Source: DATNPX01 sp036702975 (GTDB lineage: Bacteria; Cyanobacteriota; Vampirovibrionia; Obscuribacterales; Obscuribacteraceae). From it: a stretch of 64,000 nucleotides of DNA. The stretch's first letter is position 1, and each line of letters starts with the position of its first letter. The stretch is from contig DATNPX010000049.1 in assembly GCA_036702975.1 (NCBI GenBank), forward strand, positions 62,001-126,000, read 5' to 3'. Under the pieces are notes generated by a model. The model saw only the letters and a program-made list of their open reading frames with translations, was not told the DNA's origin and ran no database searches. Both the position numbers and the translations under genes were made by a program. Below are positions 41,897 to 51,641 of the stretch, piece by piece.

Positions 41897-42058
41897 ATGT
41901 TAAAGAAGATCGCTCTGGCTATCGCCATTCTCGCTTTATCCACGCAATCATCAATACCAAGCTATTCCAATGAGAGCATCACTCCTGGTGACGCGCCAGA
42001 GTATTCTCGCCATCTTGATCGCACCATTTACCAAATGGACCAAGCAAACGAAAAATAA
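41897..42058 (+). CDS. 53-residue secreted peptide
   Basis: A small CDS with GGAG about 7 bases before its ATG. It has a clear signal peptide: two Lys, then IALAIAILALSTQSS, then a polar 30-residue mature part with Asp, Arg and Tyr, ending in NEK. A 30-base gap separates it from the next lipoprotein-like gene, suggesting a shared transcript. No family recognised. Confidence 0.6.
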   Translation: MLKKIALAIAILALSTQSSIPSYSNESITPGDAPEYSRHLDRTIYQMDQANEK

Positions 42059-42088
42059 CCTGCTCGATTCTCTTCCCCCGGAGTCCCA

Positions 42089-42676
42089 ATGAAATTTGGT
42101 GTTCGCGAGACACCCCAATATCCATTCAACAGCTATGAAAACGTTTCTAGCTGCATTCTGGCAACTATAGTTCTGATAACCGGTTGTTCTTCAATACCCT
42201 CGTCGCACGCGGTCCAAGGCGGTCCATGGACGCGCCAGTATTTCGACCTGCCTCGCACCACCGGCAATGCCTATTTAGACGTGCGTCCCGCCCACGATTA
42301 CCTGGCAAAATACGAATACCGATTAGACGTAAAATATGGTGAGCACGAATTCCATGTTGCACCGTTCATGCAAGCGAGCGGCGCACCAAATCTGAAGCTG
42401 GATTTCATCGAGCCAGAGGAAAAGACCGGGCCATTCATACGCATCATTCACGACGCCCAAGCATTCGCTGGACCAAAGATCGAACTCCTGGATCTAAAGG
42501 AAGGGAAAATTTTTGACCCAGGCAACCAGAACGACAGCAAAAAGTCCATAAACAAGTCCATAAACGTTGCCAACGCAAAATTCTCGCCGCTCGGATATCT
42601 GGATGCAAATTGCAATTTCGCCTTGCCGGACGGATCCCTGGCTAGGCAAGACTCGATTGAAGCCGGCGCACCGTGA
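42089..42676 (+). CDS. Lipoprotein-like secreted protein
   Basis: A 195-residue protein. A hydrophobic segment (ILATIVLITGCSS, about 23-35) with an LITGC lipobox suggests lipidation at Cys33, although the n-region is unusually long; a shorter start is not obvious. The mature part is beta-rich (YEYRLDVKYGEHEFHVAPF, PKIELLDLKEGKIF) and has a duplicated KSINKSINV stretch. Family not recognised. Confidence 0.65.
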   Translation: MKFGVRETPQYPFNSYENVSSCILATIVLITGCSSIPSSHAVQGGPWTRQYFDLPRTTGNAYLDVRPAHDYLAKYEYRLDVKYGEHEFHVAPFMQASGAPNLKLDFIEPEEKTGPFIRIIHDAQAFAGPKIELLDLKEGKIFDPGNQNDSKKSINKSINVANAKFSPLGYLDANCNFALPDGSLARQDSIEAGAP

Positions 42677-42764
42677 ACTTTAGGTTGTTGGACTTCCCAA
42701 AAGATGCTGCAGGTCCACAATGCCAAACCAGCTTATGTTTCGACAAACCTTGCCTCAAATTTAA

Positions 42765-42797
42765 TTGACAAAGTCAACCAATTAAATGACACTGTCA
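42765..42797 (+). promoter_or_regulatory. Two palindromes upstream of the MarR-GNAT gene
   Basis: TTGACAAAGTCAA (42765-42777) and TGACACTGTCA (42787-42797) are perfect palindromes with centres 21 bp apart, i.e. two helical turns, in an AT-rich promoter. They are natural binding sites for the MarR-type protein encoded 26 bases downstream. Confidence 0.65.
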
Positions 42798-42822
42798 ATA
42801 AATTAACCAGGGAGACTAGGCT

Positions 42823-43758
42823 ATGCCGATGGTACAAACATTGGACGCCGACATCCAATCGATGCGCCGTTTCAATCGTTTCTACACGCAAAAAATAGGT
42901 GTTCTGCAGGAAGGACTATTAGATAGTCCATTTTCACTGACAGAGGTGCGCGTTCTGTATGAGCTTGCAACTGGCAAGAACCTCACGGCAAGCCAAATGA
43001 ACAAGACGCTCGCTCTTGACGTCGGTTATTTATCCAGAATTCTACGCAATTTTGAAAAACGGGGACTAGTGGAGCGTGCAGCGTCCAAAACTGATGGACG
43101 GGCAAATGTCATCAAACTGACACCAGCCGGAATCGATGCTTTCCGCCCACTGAACGACCGTTCTTCAGACCAAGTGAAATCAATGTTGAACGAACTTTCG
43201 GAGAAAAAACGCAAGGTATTGGTTGAAGCAATGAATACGATTGAAAATCTGCTCTCCGACAAAACACCAACGAGCGAGCCATTTGTGCTTCGCCCGCATC
43301 AACCTGGTGATATGGGTTGGGTCGTGCATCGACAGGGATATCTATATGCGCGCGAGTACGGATGGAATCAGGAGTTTGAAGCGCTGGTCGCCGAGATAAC
43401 AGCGCAGTTCATAAGGAACTTCGATGCCAAACGCGAACGCTGCTGGATAGCAGAAATGAACGATGAAATAGTCGGTTCTGTTTTCGTCGTGAAAGAATCG
43501 GATACTGTTGCCAAATTGAGGTTACTCTACGTGGAGCCAAACGCAAGAGGTCTGGGCATTGGTGACAAGCTGGTACGCGAATGCATCAAATTTTCACGAC
43601 AGTCTGGATACAAAAAGATCATTCTCTGGACGAACGACATTTTGCATGCAGCCCGAAAGATTTATGAGCGTGCAGGATTCAAACTAGTCGAAGAGAATAA
43701 GCATCACAGCTTCGGCCACGATCTAGTTGGACAGACCTGGGAACTCGATCTGACTTGA
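42823..43758 (+). CDS. MarR regulator fused to a GNAT acetyltransferase
   Basis: A 311-residue fusion. Residues about 1-150 are a MarR-type winged helix: LTEVRVLYELATGKNLTASQMNKTLALDVGYLSRILRNFEKRGLVERA and DGRANVIKLTPAG. Residues about 160-311 are a GNAT domain: RCWIAEMNDEIVGSVFVVKE, LRLLYVEPNARGLGIGDKLVREC (the acetyl-CoA site, R/Q-x-x-G-x-G/A), and AARKIYERAGFKLVEE. Such fusions sense and acetylate a small molecule or antibiotic. The tail continues into 17-bp tandem repeats. GGGAG precedes the ATG. Confidence 0.92.
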   Translation: MPMVQTLDADIQSMRRFNRFYTQKIGVLQEGLLDSPFSLTEVRVLYELATGKNLTASQMNKTLALDVGYLSRILRNFEKRGLVERAASKTDGRANVIKLTPAGIDAFRPLNDRSSDQVKSMLNELSEKKRKVLVEAMNTIENLLSDKTPTSEPFVLRPHQPGDMGWVVHRQGYLYAREYGWNQEFEALVAEITAQFIRNFDAKRERCWIAEMNDEIVGSVFVVKESDTVAKLRLLYVEPNARGLGIGDKLVRECIKFSRQSGYKKIILWTNDILHAARKIYERAGFKLVEENKHHSFGHDLVGQTWELDLT

Positions 43759-43823
43759 AACTCGATCTGGCTTGAAACTCGATCTGGCTTGAAACTCGAT
43801 ATGATATGAAACTCGATATGATA
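43739..43823 (+). repeat. Five 17-bp tandem repeats
   Basis: Five units of 17 bp: GGGAACTCGATCTGACT, two of TGAAACTCGATCTGGCT, two of TGAAACTCGATATGATA. The first unit encodes the last residues of the MarR-GNAT protein and supplies its stop, so the array has grown outward from the gene end. Confidence 0.85.
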
Positions 43824-43871
43824 TGAGTCTACCCACATTAGCGGCATCATTAGAGAGCGAACGCACCCGCA

Positions 43872-46124
43872 TTAACAGCAGCGCATTGGTGGTCCGTCCG
43901 TTCCAAATTCAGGCTTAATGCTAATGGACTTTCCTGGCGATTCGGTCAATGACGCATCACCAGCGGTGCGCGATTGCATTGTCCCACTCTGGGCACTTTC
44001 GGTTCCGGCGGTGGATTGCTCGGATGCATCCATCTTCTCTAGAGCATCAGAATTAACGGCGATGTGCACTCCTGGTTCTTCGTCGTCGCGTTTGGAAAAC
44101 CAACTGCGAACGGCTTCCACAAGGATTATTAGCACAAGCACCATAAAAAGGCCGCCGAGAGAGGCATCCAAATAATCGTTGAAGATGAGCGCGTTTTGAG
44201 TATGCAAGTCACTAACAGTGCCCGCCTGCAGCTGTGAAGTAAGCAGCTTTGCGTGAGCTAGAAATCCAAGCTTGGGATTTTCGGAGAAGATTTTCAAATA
44301 ACCAGCACTGAAAGTGACAGCCAAAAGCCAGGACAGCGGCAAAAGCGTCACCCACGCATATCTCGCCTTCTTCATTCGAACAATCACTGTAGTAGCGACT
44401 GAAAGTGCTACCACGGCTAGAAGTTGATTAGCGATTCCAAACAGTGGCCACAAGCTATTGATACCACCGAGTGGATCTGTAACTCCTTGATAGAGGAAAT
44501 AGCCCCAGCCGCCAACGACCAACGCGGAACTGAGCATGATGGCTGGATACCAGTTGGTCTCACCCAGGCGTTTCCAACCGATAGCCAAAAAGTCTTGCAA
44601 CAGGAAACGGCCGACTCTGGTTCCAGCATCCAGACAAGTGAGGATGAATAAAGCCTCAAACATGATGGCAAAGTGATACCAGAACGAAACATCGTTCCCC
44701 AATCCGCTCTGTTTAGAGACACCAGAAAAGATATTCGCCATACCGACCGCTAATGTCGGACCGCCACCAGTTCGTCCCATTAGTGTGGTTTCGCCAATGT
44801 TCTTGGACAACTCCTGCATCGTCGCAGGTGTCACAGGATACCCCCAGGAACTGATAGTAGCCGTTGCCTTAACGATATCGGTACCAACAACTCCCTTCGG
44901 GCTGTTTATCGCGAAGTAAGTTCCAGGCGCAATCGAACAAGCGGCAATAACAGCCATTATAGCTACAGCGGCTTCACATAACATCGAACCATAGCCTATG
45001 GGACGAGCATGAGTTTCACGCCAAATCATTTTTGGAGTGGTGCCGGAAGACACAAGAGCATGGAATCCTGAAACTGCTCCACAGGCAATAGTGATGAAGC
45101 AAAAAGGAAATATATTTCCAGTGAACAGCGGTCCCTGTCCATTGGTGAATATTGTAAAACGAGGCATTTGCAGGTCTGGATGCAAAATGACAATGCCCAG
45201 AGCGAGCAAACTGATTATTCCAATCTTCAAAAATGCAGAAAGGTAATCGCGCGGCGCCAGCAAAACCCAAACAGGCAGCACCGAGGCGACAAAGCCATAA
45301 ATCATGATCGCTACACTAAGCTGCTCTCCATTCAGAGTAAACCAACTGGCGGTCATCGGATTGGCGGCGATGAACTGCCCGGCATAAACAGCTCCAATGG
45401 TGAGCAAAACTCCGATTATCGAGCCTTCAATCGTGCGACCAGGTCGCAGAGTCTTCATGTAATACCCAACCAGCATGGCGATCGGAATAGTCATCGCCAA
45501 GGTGAACACGCCCCAGGGACTGGCCTTGAGAGCGTTCACGACAACTACGGCGAGCACTGCCATCAGTATCATCATGATGAGCAGAATCGCCACCAAGGCA
45601 ACAGTTCCAGCGGTTGGGCTTATGGCATCACGCGCCATCTTTCCGAGAGACTGTCCATGCCTGCGCATAGAGGAGCAGAGAATAACGAAATCCTGCACCG
45701 CACCGGCCAAGGCAACTCCGAAAATGATCCACAAAGTACCCGGAAGAAAGCCGAATTGTGCGGCGAGAATGGGTCCCACAAGTGGCCCGGCTCCCGCGAT
45801 TGCAGCAAAATGGTGGCCGAAGAGAACCCACTTTTGCGTAGGAACATAATCCTTTCCATCGTCAACCTTGTGCGCCGGCGTCATTTTGTAGTCGTCTAAT
45901 TCAAAGACTTTCTCGGCAATAAATTTGCTGTAAAAGCGGTAGGCGACAACAAATGTTGAGATCGCAGCGGCAAGAATCCAGACGGCGTTGACGTGTTCGT
46001 CGCGTCCGATGGCAAGAACAGCGAGGCCACTAGCACCAACCAGGCTAATAATTACCCAAATTGCGACCATGAAAGACTTCGGGAGCCCCTGCTTCCGGTT
46101 CGTGTTTCCGATTGATGCCGTCAT
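43872..46124 (-). CDS. cstA: CstA carbon-starvation family transporter
   Basis: A 750-residue membrane protein with about 16 membrane segments. Diagnostic blocks are DDGKDYVPTQKWVLFGHHFAAIAGAGPLVGP near the start and ISSWGYPVT, GFHALVSSGTTPKMI later. CstA imports pyruvate or peptides during carbon limitation. The C-terminal 70 residues after the last helix are hydrophilic and Ser/Thr-rich. Its ATG overlaps the stop of the nupC-like gene by four bases, so the two form an operon for uptake of nucleosides and peptides or pyruvate. Confidence 0.93.
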   Translation of the reverse strand: MTASIGNTNRKQGLPKSFMVAIWVIISLVGASGLAVLAIGRDEHVNAVWILAAAISTFVVAYRFYSKFIAEKVFELDDYKMTPAHKVDDGKDYVPTQKWVLFGHHFAAIAGAGPLVGPILAAQFGFLPGTLWIIFGVALAGAVQDFVILCSSMRRHGQSLGKMARDAISPTAGTVALVAILLIMMILMAVLAVVVVNALKASPWGVFTLAMTIPIAMLVGYYMKTLRPGRTIEGSIIGVLLTIGAVYAGQFIAANPMTASWFTLNGEQLSVAIMIYGFVASVLPVWVLLAPRDYLSAFLKIGIISLLALGIVILHPDLQMPRFTIFTNGQGPLFTGNIFPFCFITIACGAVSGFHALVSSGTTPKMIWRETHARPIGYGSMLCEAAVAIMAVIAACSIAPGTYFAINSPKGVVGTDIVKATATISSWGYPVTPATMQELSKNIGETTLMGRTGGGPTLAVGMANIFSGVSKQSGLGNDVSFWYHFAIMFEALFILTCLDAGTRVGRFLLQDFLAIGWKRLGETNWYPAIMLSSALVVGGWGYFLYQGVTDPLGGINSLWPLFGIANQLLAVVALSVATTVIVRMKKARYAWVTLLPLSWLLAVTFSAGYLKIFSENPKLGFLAHAKLLTSQLQAGTVSDLHTQNALIFNDYLDASLGGLFMVLVLIILVEAVRSWFSKRDDEEPGVHIAVNSDALEKMDASEQSTAGTESAQSGTMQSRTAGDASLTESPGKSISIKPEFGTDGPPMRCC

Positions 46125-47416
46125 GTTAGTAGTCCCGCTAAGGTGGCTGACAAGTAACTGGCCATTGTTCCGCAGATCAATGCTTTTACTCCCAGTTTAG
46201 CCAGATCTTGTCGTCTCGACGGTGCGATTTCGCCAATTCCTCCAACCTGAATGGCGATAGAACTCAGGTTGGCGAAACCGCAGAGCGCGAATGTGGCAAT
46301 CGTTTCAGCCTGGTGGGATATTGGTGTCGGCCCTTTCATTAGATTCGAAAGGTCTAGGTAAGCGAAAAACTCATTGAGTGCAATCTTCTCTCCCATCAGC
46401 CGCCCCACAGTATGTGCATCAGCCCAGGGCACACCAAGCAACCAGGCAACTGGAGCAAAGAAAAGACCGAAGACATCCTTCAACTCAAAGTGAGAGAGGT
46501 CGATACCGACCGTATCCAGACGCATACCTTGCTGGTAAAGAGCGAGTGAGACGTGTGAGACGACGAAATTACACATTGCGATGAGCGCTGTAAATGAGAT
46601 CAACATCGCGACCACATTCAGACCTATGCGCAGTCCATCTGATGCACCATGGGCGGCCGCATCAATTATGTTGGCATTGGTGCTCTTCACCTCGATGCTA
46701 ACTTTTCCTTTGGTCTTCGATTCCTCCGTTTCCGGATAAACAATCTTCGATATCACGAGCGCGCCTGGAGCCGCCATGATGCTGGCAGTTAGTAAATAAG
46801 AAGCCTTGATACCAAATCCTATATAGACCGCGAGCACGCCACCAGCAACGCAAGCCATCGAACCAGCCATTGAAGCGAGAAGTTCAGACATCGTCATCGA
46901 CGGTACGTATGGCTTGATCAAAAGCTGCGCTTCCACCTGCCCGACAAAGACGCTGGCCGCGTTCGAAAGAGCTTCGCCACCGCTTGCGCCCATCAACATC
47001 GAAACGACGCGAGCCACAATTTGAACTACGCGCTGCATGATCCCTAGATAGTAGGAGATGCTGACTAGACTGGACACGAAAATAATTGTCGGAACCACAC
47101 GGAACGCAAATATATAATCGGAGCCAGGTCCAAATACCTGCACTAACACTTCCGGCTTTTTGACTAGTGGACCAAAAACAAATCCTGCGCCTTCGTCAGA
47201 GAAGTGCAGCAGCTGCGTGATGCCGTCGCCTATGGTCTTGAACAACTCGCGTCCAAATTCGATCTTTAAGACAAAGATCGCCATGCCGAGTTGAATCAAC
47301 AAACCTGAAATGACCAGGCGCCAATTGATTCGCTTGCGATTGTTGGACATCGCGTACGCAATTCCAAAAATGGCAGCAAAGCCTAATAAACCGATCCACC
47401 TGAATCCGCCAAGCAA
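46121..47416 (-). CDS. nupC: Concentrative nucleoside transporter (NupC/CNT family)
   Basis: A 431-residue membrane protein of the CNT family. Visible signatures include FVFGPLVKKP, GGEALSNAASVFVGQVEAQLLIKPYV, SMTMSELLASMAGSMACVAGGVLAVYIGFG and FALCGFANLSSIAIQVGGIGEIAP. These transporters co-import nucleosides with protons or sodium. No ATG is available: TTG at 47416 is used, the only start that keeps the first hydrophobic segment. First gene of an operon with cstA. Confidence 0.92.
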   Translation of the reverse strand: MLGGFRWIGLLGFAAIFGIAYAMSNNRKRINWRLVISGLLIQLGMAIFVLKIEFGRELFKTIGDGITQLLHFSDEGAGFVFGPLVKKPEVLVQVFGPGSDYIFAFRVVPTIIFVSSLVSISYYLGIMQRVVQIVARVVSMLMGASGGEALSNAASVFVGQVEAQLLIKPYVPSMTMSELLASMAGSMACVAGGVLAVYIGFGIKASYLLTASIMAAPGALVISKIVYPETEESKTKGKVSIEVKSTNANIIDAAAHGASDGLRIGLNVVAMLISFTALIAMCNFVVSHVSLALYQQGMRLDTVGIDLSHFELKDVFGLFFAPVAWLLGVPWADAHTVGRLMGEKIALNEFFAYLDLSNLMKGPTPISHQAETIATFALCGFANLSSIAIQVGGIGEIAPSRRQDLAKLGVKALICGTMASYLSATLAGLLT

Positions 47417-47572
47417 ATGGACTGCCCCCGGGCTAAATGTTGCGGATTAGTTTATTCGGTTGGCGCCATTAAGTCCACGCCCGCGCCATTGTCAAGGAGA
47501 GGACATTCAGGCGGTGGCACCGATCCAGAGCTTGACCCCCGAAAGCCTGAGTGAGAAATTATCGAATTTATC

Positions 47573-47947
47573 TCATAGCGGAGCGAGAGTCACTTCGAGA
47601 TAGAGCTCCTTCTTCATATCTATGTCCCGAACGAAGCTTTTCGTATTCACCTTCTTGATTTTAAGTCTGTGATGACCAGGGGCTAGCAAACAGCGAAACG
47701 CACTGCCGCCCAAACCACTCGCTTCCTCCCGCGCAAGGACGCCGACTTTGGTGCCGTCAATGAACACCTCCGCTCCGCTCGCATCACTGGTCGAACTTAT
47801 GCACACATTACTTGCGCTGCTCGATTTCATGCGAGTCTCGAGGAACAAAATAGCCAACACGATAAACACCGTACAGAGCCACAAACGATTAGCACTCGAC
47901 TGCTGCGGCTTGAGGACAGAGTTGATATGGTTACTTTCCGTCTGCAA
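47573..47947 (-). CDS. PEGA-like domain, membrane-anchored protein
   Basis: A 124-residue protein from TTG 47947; no nearby ATG includes the membrane segment (LWLCTVFIVLAILFLET, about 24-40). The rest resembles a PEGA domain: ISSTSDASGAEVFIDGTKVG, then LLAPGHHRLKIKK, a beta-sandwich often on the outside of cells near sugar- or envelope-linked proteins. The segment-to-domain order suggests an extracytoplasmic domain. It lies 41 bases from the end of the PBP1A gene and may be co-transcribed. Confidence 0.65.
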   Translation of the reverse strand: MQTESNHINSVLKPQQSSANRLWLCTVFIVLAILFLETRMKSSSASNVCISSTSDASGAEVFIDGTKVGVLAREEASGLGGSAFRCLLAPGHHRLKIKKVNTKSFVRDIDMKKELYLEVTLAPL

Positions 47948-47988
47948 AATTCACCGAGCTTGGTCGACCTACTCTAATTTGAATCGCG

Positions 47989-50454
47989 TCAGTACTGCCT
48001 GTCTTGAGTCGTCATCGGTGTGGGAGCAGTATAGACTGGGGTATAGCGTGTCGGCTGCGCAGCTGGATACAAGCGCCCGCCCTGCCCAGCTTGCAATGAA
48101 TCACCCATTTTCATCATTATGGTTGGAGCCGGCTGCTGGTATGGTGCAGGTGTTGTGTTATAACCGCGTGGCGGATAAGCGGGTGCTATAGGAGCGGAGT
48201 AATTTGGTGCTGGAGTCTGTATCTGAGGCGAGCCACCACCGTAACTTGGTGCAGAGTTTGGAACAAATGTGCCTGCCGGTTGTGGCGATTGAGGTTGCGA
48301 ATTCGGTGCCGAGGCGGGCGGCACAGGAGCCATCATAGGACCCGGTAAAGGCCGAAGCTGCACGGGTTCTGCAGACTTGTTATCTTCGGCGGGCTTGCTG
48401 GAAGCTTCTGGATTTGTATTGTCCTTAACGGGCTCGACAGTAACGCCTGAGTCGTTGACTGGAACGACCGTCGGACTAGTATCGATGTTCGGTTTCTTGT
48501 TGTCTTGATCGGCCGACGCAGCCTTGTCTGCATCAGCCTTATCCTTGGCTAACTTCAATTCACCAGTAGGAGCAACGAAGCTGCCTGCAGGAGTTGGGTG
48601 CGCGTCGTAATAAGCTTCGACATAGTGCTTCCAAATCTTTGCCATGACATCACCACCGGTGACGTTGCGCCCTGGGATGGGAAGATTTTCGTCATTACCG
48701 CCCCATACGGCTGTGCAAAGATCAGGTGTAAACCCAACGAACCAGATATCTTTCGATTCGTCGGCAGTACCGGTTTTTCCTGCGACAGGACGGTCGTCGA
48801 GCTTGGCACCAGTACCGGTACCAAACTTCACTACGCCTTGCATGATGTCCACCAGATTAGCCACCGGCTCAACTTGAAATACTTTGTCGACTTTTTGCTC
48901 GAACACTTCTACGATCTGGCCGCGATTGTTCTCGATTTTTCGCAATAGTTGCGGCTTGATCGCTACTCCCATACGCGCGAAAGTGGCATAGGCTCCAGCC
49001 ATTTCCAAGGGCGTAACAGCCGAACTTCCAAGCGCAAGAGATAGATTGGGTTCGAGTTTTGTGGTGATGCCTGCCAGGCGCGCTGTCTCAATAACACTAT
49101 CGACACCGACCAATTGTGTGATACGAACAGAGCAGACGTTTCGAGAGAAAGCAATTGCTTTCCGGATCGGAATGCGACCCATGAACTTATGGTCAAAGTT
49201 TTTCGGAGCATAATCAGGCAAACCGTATGGCTGCTTCACCACTAGTGGTGTGTCGTCGATGATACTATCCGGCGTCAGAACGCCTTTTATGAATGCCGTC
49301 AGATAGACGAACGGTTTGAACGAAGAGCCAGCGGTGTGCGGATTTGTGGCGCGATTGAATTGATGCTTCCAGAAATCCCCAACGCCACCGACAAGAGCGA
49401 CTACCGCACCGTCAGGAACATTGACCGAAACCAGCGCAGCTTGCGAAACACCTTTCGGCGCTTTCTTCAAGTCGGCGTTGAGAGAGTTCTCGGCGATTTG
49501 TTGAGCGATAGGGTCTAGATTTGTGTACACGCGTAGCCCTTGTTGACGCATCTCAGACTGACTGAAGTGATCGCGCAAGGAATCTAAAACAGCACTTATG
49601 TAGTATGGAAACTTCTGCATAGGGTTGACACCGCGCTTGAAGTTCAACTTCTCCTTCATGGCGAGCTTGCCCTGCGTTTCAGTTATGTAGCCATATTCGA
49701 CCATCTTGTCGATAATTTCGTGTTGGCGTTCCAAGGCAGCTTTGCGATTTGCAGGAGCTCCCAGTTCAGACGGAGCTTTGACAAGACCAGCTAGAAATGC
49801 GGCTTGAGAAAGGTCTAGCTCGGCGGCGCTGCGGTCAAAATAGCGCGATGCAGCACGTTCGATTCCGTAGGCGTTGTTGCCGAAAAAGACCTGGTTCAGA
49901 TACATTTCCAGGATCTTCTCTTTAGTATATTTCTGCTCTATCTCCCAGGCCATCAAGGCTTCTTTAACCTTGCGGTCCATAGTTCGCTGAGCATCAGTGA
50001 AGAAAAGATTTTTGATCAACTGTTGCGTGATCGTCGAACCGCCTTCAACCACGTGTCCTTTGGTTAAATTGACTAGCGACGCACGCCCGATACTGACAAA
50101 GTTAATGCCGTGATGCTCGAAAAAGTGGTGGTCTTCAGCAGCCAGCATCGCCTGCTGCATCTGCGGTGATATCTGGTTGAGCGGAACGACTCTTCTATCT
50201 TGGTCGCCCTCAACCGTACAAATGAGGTGGTCGTTGCGGTCAAAGATTTGAATCGCCTCGATCGGCTCATACTTCTCCACCATTGTCAGGTCGGGAATGT
50301 CCTTCATGTACTTCCAGGCAAAGGCGACGACACAACCTATTGCCACAGCAAACACAACGCCGACCAGAACGAAGAGTGCTTTAAACACTTTGCCCGCTGT
50401 TAGCGGCGCGTTCCGTTTGCGCCGTTGCATTTCGGCTGAGCGACGAGTGACCAA
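47989..50454 (-). CDS. Class A penicillin-binding protein (PBP1A-type)
   Basis: An 821-residue bifunctional peptidoglycan synthase, starting at TTG 50454 with CAGGAG six bases upstream. An N-terminal membrane helix (about 28-48) is followed by the GT51 glycosyltransferase (AAEDHHFFEHHGI, GGSTITQQLIKN, KEKILEMYLNQVFFG). The transpeptidase has AGSSFKPFVYL (catalytic Ser and Lys), SRNVCS and KTGTADE. A Pro/Gln/Asn-rich tail of about 180 residues ends the protein, typical of an extended exported linker. It extends glycan strands and crosslinks peptides. Confidence 0.95.
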   Translation of the reverse strand: MVTRRSAEMQRRKRNAPLTAGKVFKALFVLVGVVFAVAIGCVVAFAWKYMKDIPDLTMVEKYEPIEAIQIFDRNDHLICTVEGDQDRRVVPLNQISPQMQQAMLAAEDHHFFEHHGINFVSIGRASLVNLTKGHVVEGGSTITQQLIKNLFFTDAQRTMDRKVKEALMAWEIEQKYTKEKILEMYLNQVFFGNNAYGIERAASRYFDRSAAELDLSQAAFLAGLVKAPSELGAPANRKAALERQHEIIDKMVEYGYITETQGKLAMKEKLNFKRGVNPMQKFPYYISAVLDSLRDHFSQSEMRQQGLRVYTNLDPIAQQIAENSLNADLKKAPKGVSQAALVSVNVPDGAVVALVGGVGDFWKHQFNRATNPHTAGSSFKPFVYLTAFIKGVLTPDSIIDDTPLVVKQPYGLPDYAPKNFDHKFMGRIPIRKAIAFSRNVCSVRITQLVGVDSVIETARLAGITTKLEPNLSLALGSSAVTPLEMAGAYATFARMGVAIKPQLLRKIENNRGQIVEVFEQKVDKVFQVEPVANLVDIMQGVVKFGTGTGAKLDDRPVAGKTGTADESKDIWFVGFTPDLCTAVWGGNDENLPIPGRNVTGGDVMAKIWKHYVEAYYDAHPTPAGSFVAPTGELKLAKDKADADKAASADQDNKKPNIDTSPTVVPVNDSGVTVEPVKDNTNPEASSKPAEDNKSAEPVQLRPLPGPMMAPVPPASAPNSQPQSPQPAGTFVPNSAPSYGGGSPQIQTPAPNYSAPIAPAYPPRGYNTTPAPYQQPAPTIMMKMGDSLQAGQGGRLYPAAQPTRYTPVYTAPTPMTTQDRQY

Positions 50455-50615
50455 GACGGCTCCTGAAAGATTTTAGGCAGAGAGAGCTATAAGGCTGCAT
50501 TTGCGCCTCGCCGGTCATTATATAACGATGACGGGCAGCACCGCCCTGGGAATGCAGCGTGAAGCACGGCAAATGCTCGGCCGCACCATCGCTTCAGGCT
50601 TGCGGGCGCTTGAAA

Positions 50616-51050
50616 TCAGCCAGCTTTAGGATCTTTCGAAACCTTGTGAACAATGTAAATCATCACGAACTGCAGGGGCAGCCTGGCCCACAAAAGCAAA
50701 TGAGGTAAGAACCCAAAGTCTATTCTGTTGATAGCCATGTTTATGTTTGCCGGAAACACAGCCAGAAGCAAAGCAACCAAACCATTTCCGGCGAAACTAC
50801 GCGTTCTGCTGCACAATAATCCGAGTCCACCAAGAATTTCGAAGGCGCCACTTAGATAGACCAACTCTTTCTTGCCGGGCAAAATCTCCGGCACGATCTG
50901 CACAAACCCTGCTGGACGAGTGAAGTGAAGCGTACCGACACTAACGAAAAAAACTGACACGAGAAGCCTTGCAATGGCTAGTCCCCAATCTTGCTTGCTC
51001 CGGCTCTTACAATTGCAGTGGTTCTTATGCACGATTTGGACTCTGTTCAT
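50616..51050 (-). CDS. DoxX-family membrane protein
   Basis: A 144-residue protein with four predicted membrane segments; a Cys-rich, basic N-terminus (NHCNCKSRSK) precedes them. LARLLVSVFFVSVGTLHFTRP, VYLSGAFEILGGLGLL and NGLVALLLAVFPANINMAI fit the DoxX/DoxD-like family, linked to redox or thiol metabolism in some bacteria. Function here is unknown. Confidence 0.8.
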   Translation of the reverse strand: MNRVQIVHKNHCNCKSRSKQDWGLAIARLLVSVFFVSVGTLHFTRPAGFVQIVPEILPGKKELVYLSGAFEILGGLGLLCSRTRSFAGNGLVALLLAVFPANINMAINRIDFGFLPHLLLWARLPLQFVMIYIVHKVSKDPKAG

Positions 51051-51641
51051 TTACTGACTGAATGACTAAGAGTGCTTCATTCAAGTATCTTCGCAAACCA
51101 ATCTTCTTTTAAATCAATTTCAACGAACAGAAGACAAAGATGAAGAAGATGTCACCAAATTCGGTAGCACGCGCTGGTGGCGGCTTCAGATATTAAACTC
51201 CAACGTTGCAAATATACAAGAGCGTAGGCGATCTATATCCGGAACAACACCGTATATAAGTAATCTCTGATCAGTCTAATTTTCAGGCATCTTAATGAAA
51301 AAATTGGTCGGAAACTTTATGGCATTCACCGTGGTCTAATGCCTTGGAGTCACAAACTAATGGAAACCTGGAAACTCGGTAATTACGGAAGCTCGGAATC
51401 CCGGAATCACTGGCGACTTGGCGGTCTCGATTGCGAGACCCGGAATCTCGGAAATCTGGAAGCATTTAAAGTGGAATCCCGACCGACGCTGGCTTAAGCT
51501 GGCGTCGGTCACTTTTTGCGGGTTTGTGGGATTGTTTTTTGTTGTTTTTTGTTGAGAACTGTTGGGACAGTTCAACCAACGAAAAGCAGTTTCTAATTTG
51601 CCGCTGGATAAATCGTGGCAGCAGCGTTCCGAGACGTTATT
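51051..51641. other. Intergenic region, about 590 bp
   Basis: Contains a run of degenerate GGAA-n-CTCGG repeats of roughly 8-9 bases at 51361-51480 and the hairpin at 51481. I see no gene; an ORF at 51357-51575 (minus) looks like the repeats read backwards. Confidence 0.55.
51481..51517 (+). terminator. Hairpin with T-run
   Basis: GACCGACGC and GCGTCGGTC flank a 12-base centre that can pair further, followed by ACTTTTT on the plus strand. It is a typical intrinsic terminator for rightward transcripts, though no rightward gene is visible upstream. Confidence 0.6.

Noticed and set aside
45168..45899. 243-codon plus-strand ORF inside cstA
   Set aside because: His/Asn/Gln-rich shadow of a hydrophobic membrane-protein gene on the other strand.
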